Source: Prochlorococcus sp. AG-363-B11 (GTDB lineage: Bacteria > Cyanobacteriota > Cyanobacteriia > PCC-6307 > Cyanobiaceae). Taken from it: a stretch of DNA of 64,000 nucleotides. Of the stretch, positions 36,250-45,901 are shown one piece after another (position 1 is the stretch's first letter; each line of letters starts with the position of its first letter). The stretch spans positions 1 to 64,000 of the forward strand of contig QCFE01000002.1 in the NCBI GenBank assembly GCA_003278425.1. The letters are read 5' to 3'. A program made the translations under genes and the position numbers. Below the pieces are notes generated by a model. That model saw only the letters and a list, made by a program, of their open reading frames with translations. It made no database searches and was not told the origin of the DNA.

Positions 36250-37227
36250 TCAATAGGTATTAACTATTTGTTCCAGGTTAGGTCCTTTTGGAATGATATT
36301 GCTTGGATTTAGAGGAAATAGCGCTCCAAAGTAGTCATTTCTCCAATTTGAAGCATTACAAGTATGCGAGACTTTTGGGAGATGGAAAAATTTCTTTCGC
36401 CAATTAAGAACTGCTGGAAACGAAGATAAATATTCTTGTGTGCAACCAAATAAAGGAGCGTAGACGGCCTCCCATCGAATGATTGTTGGGAATAGTCTTA
36501 TATCGGCTATTGTTAGGTCGTCTCCACATAGCCAAGGCCCTTTATCGGCAAGGCTTTCTTCTACCGTCTTTAATCCATGAAATAGTTCTTCGCTGGCTTT
36601 GTTATAAGCTTTTTGGTTTCTCGCAAAACCACATTTATATACTCCATTATTAATTGACTCTTGAATTAATACTTGCCATTCGTCAATATCTTTTTGGAGT
36701 CCTTTGGGGTATAAGTTTGGGACATCATCTGCTGCAGGCCAACTATTTAAAACTTCTACTAATTGAGCACTTTCATTCCCTAGTAATTTAGGTTTTTCTT
36801 TTTTGCTTTGTTTTGGATCAAAAAGTGCAGGTACTGTAGCTCTATGAGTTGGAGGAGAATTGCATAATTTATAAAGTTCAATTAGAGATTGACAGCCCTT
36901 CCAACTTGGAGAGATTTTCCATAACCCTTCTTTGTGATCAGGGTGGGCTATGAGAAGGGTTAATGAACGATTTAAATTTCTTAGTTCATACATCAACCAT
37001 GTTCTGTGGGCCCAAGGACAGCTACGACCAATGACTAAAACAGGGAATTCATTTAGAGATCGATTTAACAGATCTTTTGGATTTGGAAGTACTGCATTCT
37101 GAGCTTGGCTAGGTTTGCGGCAATAGTTTCCTGCTTTGTCAGCAGGAGCAAGGCCATTCATTAATTGATTCCATTGCCATTTCCAACCCATTCGGGCAGA
37201 TGAAACAATTGTTGGAGGTATTGACAT
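36250..37227 (-). CDS. Glutathione S-transferase, glutathionyl-hydroquinone reductase (Xi/ECM4) type
   Basis: A GST-fold protein of 325 residues from the ATG at 37227 (MSIPPTIVSSARMG). The catalytic CPWAHRTW motif marks the Xi class, which reduces glutathionyl-hydroquinones using cysteine chemistry rather than the Tyr/Ser of other GSTs. The C-terminal GST domain includes GPWLCGDDLTIADIRLFPTI. Cytosolic and likely involved in quinone or oxidative stress metabolism. It is divergent from the aspartoacylase-like gene; a longer frame from 37287 would overlap that gene. Confidence 0.88.
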   Translation of the reverse strand: MSIPPTIVSSARMGWKWQWNQLMNGLAPADKAGNYCRKPSQAQNAVLPNPKDLLNRSLNEFPVLVIGRSCPWAHRTWLMYELRNLNRSLTLLIAHPDHKEGLWKISPSWKGCQSLIELYKLCNSPPTHRATVPALFDPKQSKKEKPKLLGNESAQLVEVLNSWPAADDVPNLYPKGLQKDIDEWQVLIQESINNGVYKCGFARNQKAYNKASEELFHGLKTVEESLADKGPWLCGDDLTIADIRLFPTIIRWEAVYAPLFGCTQEYLSSFPAVLNWRKKFFHLPKVSHTCNASNWRNDYFGALFPLNPSNIIPKGPNLEQIVNTY

Positions 37228-37280
37228 GAAAATTATTTTGTAGATATTTTCAGAAATAGGACAAAATTTAATAATCTTTG

Positions 37281-38204
37281 ATGTCAAATATTCAGGTCCT
37301 CTTGGTTGCAGGCACCCATGGAAATGAAATTAATGCTCCTTGGGTTTTTGATCAGTGGGCACAAAATCAAGATCTGATTGATAGATATGGATTAAAGGTT
37401 ATTCCAGTCATAGGAAATCCTCTTGCTCTTCAAAAGGGCCAAAGATATGTAGATAGAGATTTAAATAGAAGCTTTTACCCAGATTTACTCAACTCTTTAA
37501 ATTCCTCTGATTTAGAAATAGCTCGTGCAAAAAATTTGGTTGATCTTTATGGACCTAATAGTAATAATGCTTCTCAAATAGCAATTGATTTTCACAGTAC
37601 TACTGCCTGTATGGGATCAAGTCTTGTAATTTATGGAAGACGTCCTGCTGATTTGGCAATAGTTTCTTTAATTCAAAATCGCATTGGCTTGCCTGTATAT
37701 TTGCATGAGGGTGACCCATTGCAGAAAGGGTTTTTAGTAGAAGCTTGGCCATGCGGATTTGTTGTGGAAATTGGACCTGTCCCTCAGATGTCACTAAATA
37801 GCAGAATTGTTAGGCAAACCTTGCTAACTCTAAAAATCTGCTTAGAGGAAATATCTAAATCTATTGATTTGAGGAGCTCTTTCCCGCAGAAATTAATAGT
37901 GCATAGACATTTAAAAAGTATTGATTTTCCTAGAGATTCTTCTGGGAAACCTATTGCATATATTCATAGAGATTTAGAAGCTAGGGATTGGCACCCAATT
38001 GAGAATGGCTCGCCAATATTTGAGGATTTAAAAGGAGATGTGATAAGGCTCTCTGATAATTCTTTTAAAGATAAAGTTTTCCCAGTTTTTATTAATGAGG
38101 CAGCCTATGCTGAAAAGAATATTGCAATGTGCTTTACTCAAAGGGAAGTTTGGAATTTTGATAATAGTTGGAAAGATGCTTTTTATGAATTAATTAATTC
38201 ATAA
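37281..38204 (+). CDS. Aspartoacylase-like zinc hydrolase (AstE/AspA family)
   Basis: A zinc-dependent deacylase of about 307 residues. The metal motif GTHGNE (His and Glu ligands) comes near residues 10-15, DLNRSF near 55-60, and the third ligand in IDFHSTT near 101-107. The catalytic glutamate is in VVEIGPVP. The closest named family is aspartoacylase, which hydrolyses N-acetylaspartate, but the physiological substrate in picocyanobacteria is not known. The start is ATG; an in-frame TTG lies one codon earlier. psbA follows after 409 bases. Confidence 0.88.
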   Translation: MSNIQVLLVAGTHGNEINAPWVFDQWAQNQDLIDRYGLKVIPVIGNPLALQKGQRYVDRDLNRSFYPDLLNSLNSSDLEIARAKNLVDLYGPNSNNASQIAIDFHSTTACMGSSLVIYGRRPADLAIVSLIQNRIGLPVYLHEGDPLQKGFLVEAWPCGFVVEIGPVPQMSLNSRIVRQTLLTLKICLEEISKSIDLRSSFPQKLIVHRHLKSIDFPRDSSGKPIAYIHRDLEARDWHPIENGSPIFEDLKGDVIRLSDNSFKDKVFPVFINEAAYAEKNIAMCFTQREVWNFDNSWKDAFYELINS

Positions 38205-38613
38205 AAAGCATTCACTATCTTTGAAAGAAAGTAATTAATTGTTATTCAGAAAATAACTATTTCATGCGATCAATTGCAATTAATCCTTTGCTCGATTAAT
38301 ACTTCTTTATTAATTTCTTGAGATATAGAGTTAAATATTTCAACTTGCTGGTTTAATCCACCTTATTCATTGCGTTCTATACAGTTAGACTTGCCAGAGT
38401 TAAAAAATTGAAATTATTAAGCTTTTCTCTCGAAGCACCTAGATTTCCATAAGACGAAAGCCTTTTTTTCTTCGCTGGTTGAATTTATATATTTTCTTTA
38501 TAAGAAACATTGCTCTTAAGCTCGCATAATTACAAATTTTCCTATAAACTCCTCCTGGCGGGGTTCTCTCGCTCTTACATAATTGTCCCTTTAGGGGCTT
38601 AATTCACGTCCTC
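38205..38613 (+). other. Upstream region and leader of psbA
   Basis: A 409-base gap before psbA with no gene. It is strongly AT-rich up to about 38540, then more mixed. A TTGAAT at 38479-38484 and a TATAAG at 38499-38504 are candidate promoter boxes but are only 14 bases apart. The leader has a CTCCTCC-rich stretch near 38548-38555 and a small hairpin CCCT/AGGG at 38587-38596, 18 bases before the ATG. No Shine-Dalgarno is directly in front of the start codon. Confidence 0.5.
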
Positions 38614-39696
38614 ATGACCACCATTCAGAAGCAGCGTTCTGCGTTGCTTGGAGGTTGGCCTCAGTTTTGTGAGTGGGTTACTTCTACCAACAATCGTATT
38701 TATGTCGGTTGGTTTGGTGTTTTGATGATCCCTTGCCTATTGGCGGCAACCATTTGTTTTCTTGTTGCTTTTGTAGCAGCTCCTCCAGTTGACATTGACG
38801 GTATTCGTGAGCCTGTAGCTGGTTCTTTCCTTTATGGAAATAACATTATTTCTGGAGCGGTTGTTCCATCCAGCAATGCTATTGGTCTTCACTTCTATCC
38901 AATTTGGGAAGCTGCCACACTTGATGAGTGGCTTTATAACGGCGGCCCTTATCAGCTTGTAATTTTCCACTTCCTTATCGGCATTTCAGCCTATATGGGA
39001 CGTCAGTGGGAACTTTCATACCGTTTAGGTATGCGTCCTTGGATCTGTGTTGCTTATTCAGCACCAGTTTCAGCTGCTTTTGCTGTTTTCCTTGTTTACC
39101 CATTTGGTCAGGGATCTTTCTCTGATGGAATGCCTTTAGGGATTTCAGGAACATTTAACTTTATGTTCGTGTTCCAGGCTGAGCACAACATTCTTATGCA
39201 CCCATTCCATATGGCTGGTGTAGCAGGTATGTTTGGCGGAAGTCTGTTTTCAGCAATGCATGGTTCATTGGTGACTTCTTCACTTATTCGTGAAACCACC
39301 GAGACTGAGTCTCAGAACTATGGTTATAAGTTTGGACAAGAGGAAGAAACATATAACATCGTTGCAGCTCATGGCTACTTCGGTCGTTTGATCTTCCAAT
39401 ATGCAAGCTTCAATAATAGTCGTAGTCTTCACTTCTTCTTGGCTATCTTCCCAGTTGTTTGTATCTGGTTGACCTCTATGGGTATTTGCACAATGGCATT
39501 TAACCTAAATGGATTCAACTTCAACCAATCTGTTGTTGATGCAAATGGCAAGGTAGTTCCAACTTGGGGTGATGTACTTAACCGTGCAAACCTAGGTATG
39601 GAAGTTATGCATGAGCGTAATGCTCATAATTTCCCTCTTGACTTGGCAGCTGCTGAATCTACTTCTGTGGCATTAGTTGCTCCTTCAATTGGTTAA
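38614..39696 (+). CDS. psbA: Photosystem II reaction centre protein D1
   Basis: D1 binds the primary donor, QB and most ligands of the oxygen-evolving cluster. The 360-residue chain has five transmembrane helices. The manganese ligands are in SFSDGMPLG (Asp170 equivalent), [13 protein letters not shown] (Glu189, His190) and [15 protein letters not shown] (His332, Glu333, His337, Asp342, with the processing Ala). A Gln sits at the 130-equivalent position (GRQWELS). The C-terminal tail after the processing site is 15 residues. N-terminally there is one residue more than in Synechococcus D1. A strong terminator follows. Confidence 0.99.
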   Translation: MTTIQKQRSALLGGWPQFCEWVTSTNNRIYVGWFGVLMIPCLLAATICFLVAFVAAPPVDIDGIREPVAGSFLYGNNIISGAVVPSSNAIGLHFYPIWEAATLDEWLYNGGPYQLVIFHFLIGISAYMGRQWELSYRLGMRPWICVAYSAPVSAAFAVFLVYPFGQGSFSDGMPLGISGTFNFMFVFQAEHNILMHPFHMAGVAGMFGGSLFSAMHGSLVTSSLIRETTETESQNYGYKFGQEEETYNIVAAHGYFGRLIFQYASFNNSRSLHFFLAIFPVVCIWLTSMGICTMAFNLNGFNFNQSVVDANGKVVPTWGDVLNRANLGMEVMHERNAHNFPLDLAAAESTSVALVAPSIG

Positions 39697-39742
39697 TAAT
39701 TGGTTCTTAATAAGAACTAAAAAATCTTTATATTGATTTTTC

Positions 39743-39775
39743 AAGCCCCTCTTGCTTATTAGAGGGGCTTTTTTT
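39743..39775 (+). terminator. Rho-independent terminator of psbA
   Basis: AAGCCCCTCT (39743-39752) and AGAGGGGCTT (39761-39770) form a ten-base perfect stem with an eight-base loop and end in a T run. A second small palindrome, GTTCTTAATAAGAAC at 39703-39717, lies between the stop codon and this terminator and could stabilise the 3' end. Confidence 0.85.
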
Positions 39776-39868
39776 AGAAAAAATTTTTAATTTCTGCTAA
39801 ATGGTTAATGATTGATTAGGCTTTTCCTGAAAGAAACCTTCTTGGTATCTCTACAAATTAAGCAATTC

Positions 39869-40957
39869 ATGGGAAGTAGTTTTGGGAATTTTTTTCGGGT
39901 TACCACATTTGGTGAATCTCATGGAGGGGGAGTTGGTGTTGTTGTAGATGGATGCCCTCCCAGGCTTGAATTAAATATTCAGAAAATACAAGAAGAGCTG
40001 GATAGAAGAAGGCCTGGACAAAGTAAAATTACTACCCCAAGGAAAGAATTAGATCAAGTTGAGATTTTGAGTGGTACAGCGGAATTAAAAACCCTTGGTA
40101 CCCCTATAGCAATGATGGTGAGGAATAAGGATCAAAGACCGGCTGACTATGGTGAAATGAAAAGTGTATTTAGACCTTCTCATGCTGATGGTACATATCA
40201 ATTGAAATATGGAATTCAAGCTCAAAGCGGAGGGGGGAGGGCATCTGCTAGAGAAACAATAGGAAGAGTGGCAGCTGGCGCTATCGCAAAGCAAATTCTT
40301 AAAAAAGCTTATGGGACTGAGGTGCTTGCTTGGGTAAGGCGTATTCATAATATTGATGCTCAGATAGATATTAATAAGGTCTGCCTTGAAGATATTGAAT
40401 CAAATATTGTTCGATGCCCTAATCAAGAGAATGCCAATTCAATGATAAAAAGAATTGAGGAGATAAGTCGAGATGGGGACTCTTGTGGAGGCGTAATTGA
40501 ATGTATTGTTCGTAATACACCAGGAGGTCTGGGAATGCCGGTTTTTGACAAATTAGAGGCAGATCTTGCCAAGGCTTTAATGTCATTGCCTGCAAGCAAG
40601 GGTTTTGAAGTTGGATCAGGTTTTGGCGGAACATTTTTGCGAGGAAGCGAGCATAATGATGAATTTATAGCTTCTGAGGTAAATAGATTACGAACTGCTT
40701 CAAACAACTCTGGTGGGATCCAAGGAGGAATTAGTAATGGTGAGCCAATAATTCTTAGGGTTGGATTTAAACCTACAGCAACTATTCGAAAGGAGCAGCA
40801 AACTATTGATTCAGCGGGTAATCGAACTATTATTGCTGGAAAAGGAAGGCATGACCCTTGTGTTCTTCCTAGAGCAGTTCCTATGGTTGAAGCAATGGTT
40901 GCAATAGTATTGGTAGATCATCTTTTAAGACATAAAGGTCAATGTAGTATTTTTTAG
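39869..40957 (+). CDS. aroC: Chorismate synthase
   Basis: It makes chorismate from EPSP in the last common step of aromatic amino acid synthesis, using reduced FMN. The 362-residue protein starts with [21 protein letters not shown], the usual N-terminus. [20 protein letters not shown] and [13 protein letters not shown] are both conserved, and the late [16 protein letters not shown] motif is intact. A start at 39812 would add 19 unrelated residues. It is convergent with the KDPG-aldolase-like gene. Confidence 0.96.
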   Translation: MGSSFGNFFRVTTFGESHGGGVGVVVDGCPPRLELNIQKIQEELDRRRPGQSKITTPRKELDQVEILSGTAELKTLGTPIAMMVRNKDQRPADYGEMKSVFRPSHADGTYQLKYGIQAQSGGGRASARETIGRVAAGAIAKQILKKAYGTEVLAWVRRIHNIDAQIDINKVCLEDIESNIVRCPNQENANSMIKRIEEISRDGDSCGGVIECIVRNTPGGLGMPVFDKLEADLAKALMSLPASKGFEVGSGFGGTFLRGSEHNDEFIASEVNRLRTASNNSGGIQGGISNGEPIILRVGFKPTATIRKEQQTIDSAGNRTIIAGKGRHDPCVLPRAVPMVEAMVAIVLVDHLLRHKGQCSIF

Positions 40958-41060
40958 CTCGTGTTTATTAATTAGATTGAATTGGAGATGACTAAATTAT
41001 TCCTAGACTTTCTCAAGACAAATTGTATTTCTTCTATTAGATAGAGGTATAATTAATAGT

Positions 41061-41732
41061 TTATTTTTCCTTTAGCCATTTCTCCAGGAGAGGATTTATT
41101 TGTCCATTATTTATTAATTTTCTACCAAGGGTAATTGCCCCATAACCATTCGAAAGCCATGAATTGATATCTTTAATCTCCATACCTCCTGCAGCTATAA
41201 AAAAAGGCAGAGGTTTTATCGATTCATTGATTTGATTGATGTAGTTTATTCCTAGTAATGATGCTGGGAATATTTTGATTGCTCGATACCCAAAATTAAC
41301 AGCTTGTTGAATTTCTGTAGGGGATAAAACACCTGGTATTACTAATTGACCTAAATCCCTAGCTCTAGATTGAAGTTTCATGTCCCAACATGGAGACATA
41401 GCAAAACTTAATTTAAGCTCAACTATTAAATCTAATGCATTGAGATCGGTTAATGATGCTGCACCAAATGATATTTCGGTGAATTGCTTTTTAAGTTCTT
41501 TTATAAAAAGAAACCAATTAGGATGGGATGACCATGCTATCTCTATATTTTTAAGATCAAAGCTAACGAGTTTACTTATGAAATAAATCATGTCGTCAAA
41601 GTATAACTTATCAAGATTATCTTGAGATATTCTTAGCACTACAATTAAAGGCTGAGAAACAAGAGAGGAAATTAAGTAATCTTGCTTTTCTTCCCAGAGA
41701 TTAAATGAACTCTGTTTAGATATATTCAGCAA
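41061..41732 (-). CDS. eda: KDPG/KHG aldolase-like protein
   Basis: A class I aldolase barrel of 223 residues. The Schiff-base lysine is in RAIKIFPAS (Lys153) and the general-base glutamate in [12 protein letters not shown] (Glu64). The [18 protein letters not shown] stretch matches the phosphate-binding end of the family. The E-x-T-L-R motif of the best-known Eda proteins is replaced by EIAWSS, so the usual arginine is lacking. The enzyme would give pyruvate and glyceraldehyde-3-phosphate in the Entner-Doudoroff route, which has been described in cyanobacteria. The start is TTG; 17 bases overlap ftsH. Confidence 0.8.
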   Translation of the reverse strand: MLNISKQSSFNLWEEKQDYLISSLVSQPLIVVLRISQDNLDKLYFDDMIYFISKLVSFDLKNIEIAWSSHPNWFLFIKELKKQFTEISFGAASLTDLNALDLIVELKLSFAMSPCWDMKLQSRARDLGQLVIPGVLSPTEIQQAVNFGYRAIKIFPASLLGINYINQINESIKPLPFFIAAGGMEIKDINSWLSNGYGAITLGRKLINNGQINPLLEKWLKEK

Positions 41733-43569
41733 CTTTGACTTCTCTTTTGATTAGTAATTCTTGCAGGTCCTCCGAATCAACTGTTTCTTTTTCAATAAGC
41801 ATATTTGCAAGTTCATCAAGAACAGATCTATTGTCTTCAAGTGCCTTAGTGGCTCGCTTATAAGCTATATCAACCAAGAACGATACTTCCTCATCAATTG
41901 TGGCCGCAGTATCTTCTGAAAAGTCTCGTTCAGCAGCAATATCTCTACCGAGAAACATTCCACCTTGTGAACGCCCTAAGGCTACTGGACCAAGTTTTTC
42001 ACTCATACCAAAGCGAGTAACCATTTGTCTTGCAACCTGGGCAACTTGCTTGAGGTCGTTAGAAGCTCCAGTTGTCACCTCATCTTCTCCATAGACTATT
42101 TCTTCTGCTACGCGACCTCCGAGTGCTACAGCCATTTGATTTTGAAGATAAGAACGTGAATAAAGACCAGATTCCATTCTCTCCTCACTAGGAGTGAAAA
42201 ATGTTAATCCCCCAGCTTGCCCCCGTGGAATAATAGAGATTTTTTGAACTGGATCGTAATCAGGCATAACTGCGCCAACTAGAGCATGACCAGCTTCGTG
42301 ATAAGCAACGAGCTCTTTTCTTTTATTACTCATAACTCTGTCTTTTTTTTCTGGCCCAGCCATAACTCTTTCAATTGCATCACCAATTTCAATATTGCTT
42401 ACTTCAGTGCGCTCTCTCCTGGCAGCAAGTATTGCACCTTCATTGAGTAAATTAGCAAGGTCTGCACCAGTAAATCCAGGAGTTCTTCTTGCTACTTGAT
42501 CAAGATCAACATCTTTTGAAAGAGTTTTTCCCCTAGCATGGACTTTTAGAATTTGTAGACGTCCTTGGTAGTCAGGTCTATCAACAACAACTTGTCTATC
42601 AAAACGACCTGGTCTTAATAGTGCTGAGTCAAGAACATCTGGTCTATTGGTTGCTGCAACGATAATAATTCCTGTATTTCCCTCAAATCCATCCATTTCA
42701 GTTAGTAATTGATTCAGGGTTTGCTCTCTTTCATCGTTTCCACCTCCAAGACCAGCCCCTCTCTGACGACCAACAGCATCAATTTCATCAATAAAAACTA
42801 TGCATGGTGCATTTTTCTTAGCTTGTTCGAACAGATCTCTAACTCGACTTGCTCCAACTCCTACAAACATTTCGACAAATTCAGATCCAGATATAGAAAA
42901 GAAAGGTACTGCGGCTTCACCAGCAACGGCTTTTGCTAACAATGTTTTACCTGTTCCAGGAGGACCAACTAGAAGAACCCCTTTTGGAATCTTTGCTCCA
43001 ACTGCAGTAAAACGGTCAGGGTTTTTTAAAAAATCAACGACTTCTGAAAGTTCTAGCTTTGCTCCTTCAATACCAGCGACATCTCCAAAGGTAACTTGGG
43101 TGGAAGGTTCCATTTGTAAGCGAGCCTTGCTTTTACCAAAACTCATTGCAGGATTTCCCCCACCTCCAGCCCCGCCTTGGGAACGACGGAAGAGAAAAAA
43201 GAGACCACCAAGGAGTAGTACTGGAAAAAAAAGACTGCTAGCTGCTTGTTGCCAGGGATTAGCCTGTTGAGTGGGTTGTACCGCAATGTCTACATCATTT
43301 TCAGTAAGAAGTTGCAATAGATCTTGATCAGGAGCGAGATTTACTTCAGCTCTACTTCCGTCATTTTCAATAATTTGGGCAGATCCATTATCAGGAGATA
43401 TGAAAACTCTGCTGATTTGTTTGTCTTGTACTGCTTCAATAAAATCACTATATCGAAGTGTTTTTGATCCTTCGGATTGATTAGGTCTTTCTAAGAAAGC
43501 AGTACCAACAAAGATTATTACTACAACCATAAGGAAGTAGAGAGCTATGTTTCGCCAGCGTTTGTTCAA
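41716..43569 (-). CDS. ftsH: ATP-dependent zinc metalloprotease FtsH
   Basis: A membrane AAA+ protease of 617 residues. It has an N-terminal transmembrane helix near 8-26 and a second near 113-128 flanking a lumen/periplasm-facing loop. The AAA domain has Walker A GPPGTGKT at 202-209 and Walker [10 protein letters not shown] near 256-264, and the zinc site is HEAGH at 424-428. In cyanobacteria FtsH complexes of this type degrade damaged D1, which fits the nearby psbA (inference). The start is TTG. The eda-like gene overlaps its 3' end. Confidence 0.95.
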   Translation of the reverse strand: MNKRWRNIALYFLMVVVIIFVGTAFLERPNQSEGSKTLRYSDFIEAVQDKQISRVFISPDNGSAQIIENDGSRAEVNLAPDQDLLQLLTENDVDIAVQPTQQANPWQQAASSLFFPVLLLGGLFFLFRRSQGGAGGGGNPAMSFGKSKARLQMEPSTQVTFGDVAGIEGAKLELSEVVDFLKNPDRFTAVGAKIPKGVLLVGPPGTGKTLLAKAVAGEAAVPFFSISGSEFVEMFVGVGASRVRDLFEQAKKNAPCIVFIDEIDAVGRQRGAGLGGGNDEREQTLNQLLTEMDGFEGNTGIIIVAATNRPDVLDSALLRPGRFDRQVVVDRPDYQGRLQILKVHARGKTLSKDVDLDQVARRTPGFTGADLANLLNEGAILAARRERTEVSNIEIGDAIERVMAGPEKKDRVMSNKRKELVAYHEAGHALVGAVMPDYDPVQKISIIPRGQAGGLTFFTPSEERMESGLYSRSYLQNQMAVALGGRVAEEIVYGEDEVTTGASNDLKQVAQVARQMVTRFGMSEKLGPVALGRSQGGMFLGRDIAAERDFSEDTAATIDEEVSFLVDIAYKRATKALEDNRSVLDELANMLIEKETVDSEDLQELLIKREVKVAEYI

Positions 43570-43618
43570 GGTTCTTTACTCGTGATGAAGCAATATTAAT
43601 AGGATTATGGCCGATCTG

Positions 43619-44791
43619 TTAGGCATTTCGCAGTACTTCGACCACACTACGGAACGCAAACCATTCTGGAATGTCTTCTCCATTGCGTAGCATTTTCCTG
43701 AATTGTGTTCCACTTAGCTTTTTGATTTTCAAGCCAGAACTCTCTGCATGAGAAGCAGTTACATAACCTTCTTCTTCTGTATAAACAAGGTTTAATGAAG
43801 GTACGGTCTGCATCTCTAGTTCTGGAGCACATGCTTTTGCAAAATCTTGAGCATCGTAGGGACCATAAAAATCTTCACCAGTTAATTGTGATTTACAACC
43901 TGCCATATCACGACCAATTATGAAATGTGAACAACCATAATTTCTGCGAATAATCATATGTTGCAGAGCTTCTCTAGGGCCAGCCATATGCATTGAATAA
44001 GGAAGGTATGCCCATCTAATCATTGGATTATTTACTTCAGTGGCTAAGCGTTCATAAGTTTGAAAGCGAACCTCTCCTGGGATGTCATCTTGTTGAGTGG
44101 GGCCACATGTTGGATGAACAAGAACGACGGCGTTTTTGCTTACATTTTCAGCATGAAGAGCTTGAGTGAATAATTCGTAATGAGCTCTATGAATAGGATT
44201 TCTACATTGAAAAGCAACTACATCTTGATCTTTAGGAAGATTTTCTCTTACTTCTGCTGGAGTTTTGCAAGGAAATATTCTTGTAGGTAGTTCTAAACCT
44301 TGTAATCCTCCTCCTATATAAAATTGTTTTCTTTCCATTGAAATCATCCTTACAGCTGGATGTTCTAATGAAGTTGTGCCATAGCATCCTTGAGCTTCAA
44401 GAACTTTATCTGGCTCCCATATATCATTTATAGTTAAAACTGCTAGGTCTTTTTCTTTATAACGAAGCAGTACTTTTTCACCTATTTCTAAATCTTGACG
44501 ATTGGTATCCATAACGATAGGAAGACCAAATAATTTCCCGTCAGAAGTTCTATTTTTTTTCACTACAGACTCATAATTTTCTTTATTCATAAAGCCTGTG
44601 AGAGGAGAGAAGCCTCCAATTATGAGTAGTTCGATATCACAAGCATTTCGATCTGAGCATTCGATTGTTTTTGTTGCAGTTTTAAGAACTTTCTCACGTG
44701 AATCGCTTGCCACCATTAAGTTTTCTAGTGAACCTCCATATGGCGGTATAACTTCAGATCTTGAATTTGACAATGCTTGTTTATAGGTCAT
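43619..44791 (-). CDS. sat: Sulfate adenylyltransferase (ATP sulfurylase)
   Basis: It activates sulfate to APS as the first step of assimilation. The monofunctional 390-residue type (no APS kinase domain) has QCRNPIHRAHYELF, the QxRN-HxxH active-site motif, near 194-207, and GRDMAGCKS near 293-301 in the ATP-binding part. It follows psbO on the same strand after a strong terminator and is 49 bases before ftsH. It has its own ATG start. Confidence 0.95.
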   Translation of the reverse strand: MTYKQALSNSRSEVIPPYGGSLENLMVASDSREKVLKTATKTIECSDRNACDIELLIIGGFSPLTGFMNKENYESVVKKNRTSDGKLFGLPIVMDTNRQDLEIGEKVLLRYKEKDLAVLTINDIWEPDKVLEAQGCYGTTSLEHPAVRMISMERKQFYIGGGLQGLELPTRIFPCKTPAEVRENLPKDQDVVAFQCRNPIHRAHYELFTQALHAENVSKNAVVLVHPTCGPTQQDDIPGEVRFQTYERLATEVNNPMIRWAYLPYSMHMAGPREALQHMIIRRNYGCSHFIIGRDMAGCKSQLTGEDFYGPYDAQDFAKACAPELEMQTVPSLNLVYTEEEGYVTASHAESSGLKIKKLSGTQFRKMLRNGEDIPEWFAFRSVVEVLRNA

Positions 44792-44852
44792 TAGGAGTTG
44801 ATAGATCCGAGAAACTCTCCCAGATAGGAGAAAAAACTAAGGAGATATATTG

Positions 44853-44892
44853 AACAACAAAAAAGGGCTCAAAGGAGCCCTTTTTTGTTGTT
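44853..44892 (-). terminator. Strong terminator between psbO and sat
   Basis: An 18-base perfect stem, AACAACAAAAAAGGGCTC against its exact complement, with a four-base AAAG loop. The GC core GGGCTC/GAGCCC is flanked by A and T runs, so it can act on either strand. It lies 30 bases after the psbO stop. Confidence 0.88.
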
Positions 44893-44921
44893 TGGTCTTT
44901 ATTTAAAGATCAAAAGTGATT

Positions 44922-45713
44922 TTAGGCTTTGCGACCATATAGTTCACCAATGATTTTGACATCAACTGGCTCTTTTGAACCTAGGTCATTATCTGATGGT
45001 TGTACTGCAACAAAGGTACCTGCAAATTCAGAAGTATCAGAATCGACACTATCAATCGAAAGGGTTATAACCCCTTTCCCATCAAGGTCTCTTTTGATGT
45101 TCTCTTTTGCAAGTTCTTCATCATCACCACCTAATGCAACAAGACCTTGTGCATATTCAACACCAGTATCCTTAGCTCTGCTTTTTGGATCTAGGAAATC
45201 ACCTGTGCGGTAGCTAGGGGTATAAGTAGTTCCTGAAGCTTCGGTGCCTGGAGCTATTGACTTACCTTTGAAATCTACTGCCATTTCTTTGGCTGAGAAA
45301 ACAAATGGGAATTCTTCCCCAGTAGGAGAAAGAACAGTAATTAGTTGAAAGTCAATACCACCTTGCTCTTTGAAGGTGCTTCCGGAAACATCACCATAAA
45401 CCTGCTCAACGGTTGTGTTGTTTCTTGGGCTAATGATTTTTGCTGGTACAAATTCAGCTGCTGCTCTTTTTGATCTAGCAACCTTTACATACACTTCTGT
45501 TGGGTGCATGCAGATATCAGTCAGACGTCCATCAATGCTGAATGATCCTTGAGATCCAGCAGATATTGTTGGGCAATCATTTGCTTTGCCGGTATTAACA
45601 ACATCGGCAAATCTTGCATTACCCCTTTCTCCGGAAGCAGAGACACTTATTGGGGCAGCTATGAAGGTGAGACAGAAAGCAAGCGCCAGGGCTAGCAAAG
45701 GACGAAATCTCAT
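44922..45713 (-). CDS. psbO: Photosystem II manganese-stabilising protein PsbO
   Basis: PsbO is an extrinsic lumenal protein that stabilises the oxygen-evolving Mn4CaO5 cluster. The 263-residue precursor starts with a Sec-type signal peptide (RFRPLLALALAFCLTFIAA, Ala-x-Ala style boundary near VSASG). The mature barrel includes CPTISAGSQGSF and CMHPTEVYVK, whose two cysteines form the conserved disulfide. It ends with DVKIIGELYGRKA. The gene is monocistronic, with a terminator before sat. Candidate -35 TTGTTT (45826-45821) and -10 TATACA (45805-45800) boxes are spaced 15 bases. Confidence 0.97.
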   Translation of the reverse strand: MRFRPLLALALAFCLTFIAAPISVSASGERGNARFADVVNTGKANDCPTISAGSQGSFSIDGRLTDICMHPTEVYVKVARSKRAAAEFVPAKIISPRNNTTVEQVYGDVSGSTFKEQGGIDFQLITVLSPTGEEFPFVFSAKEMAVDFKGKSIAPGTEASGTTYTPSYRTGDFLDPKSRAKDTGVEYAQGLVALGGDDEELAKENIKRDLDGKGVITLSIDSVDSDTSEFAGTFVAVQPSDNDLGSKEPVDVKIIGELYGRKA

Positions 45714-45901
45714 GGATGGGAAGCCTAAAGGCCAAATGTATGCGGTATAAAAACCGCCCTATTACTCAGTTGGGAGCTTACAGGGGGAATTGCGCTATAT
45801 GTATAGCCTTTTGCAGCTCTAAACAACTCGTAGCTTAATTATTTAACTAAAAAATGGCTGGAATCCTTGAAATCCATTGCAGTAAAAGCTTTTTTGGCAT
45901 T

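Noticed and set aside
38205-38613. A clear psbA promoter
   Set aside because: Candidate boxes (TTGAAT at 38479 and TATAAG at 38499) are only 14 bases apart. I list them in the gap description but do not call a promoter.
42800-43270. A 156-codon plus-strand open frame opposite ftsH
   Set aside because: Antisense to the AAA domain of FtsH. Its low-complexity, proline/arginine-rich translation is a shadow of the conserved gene.
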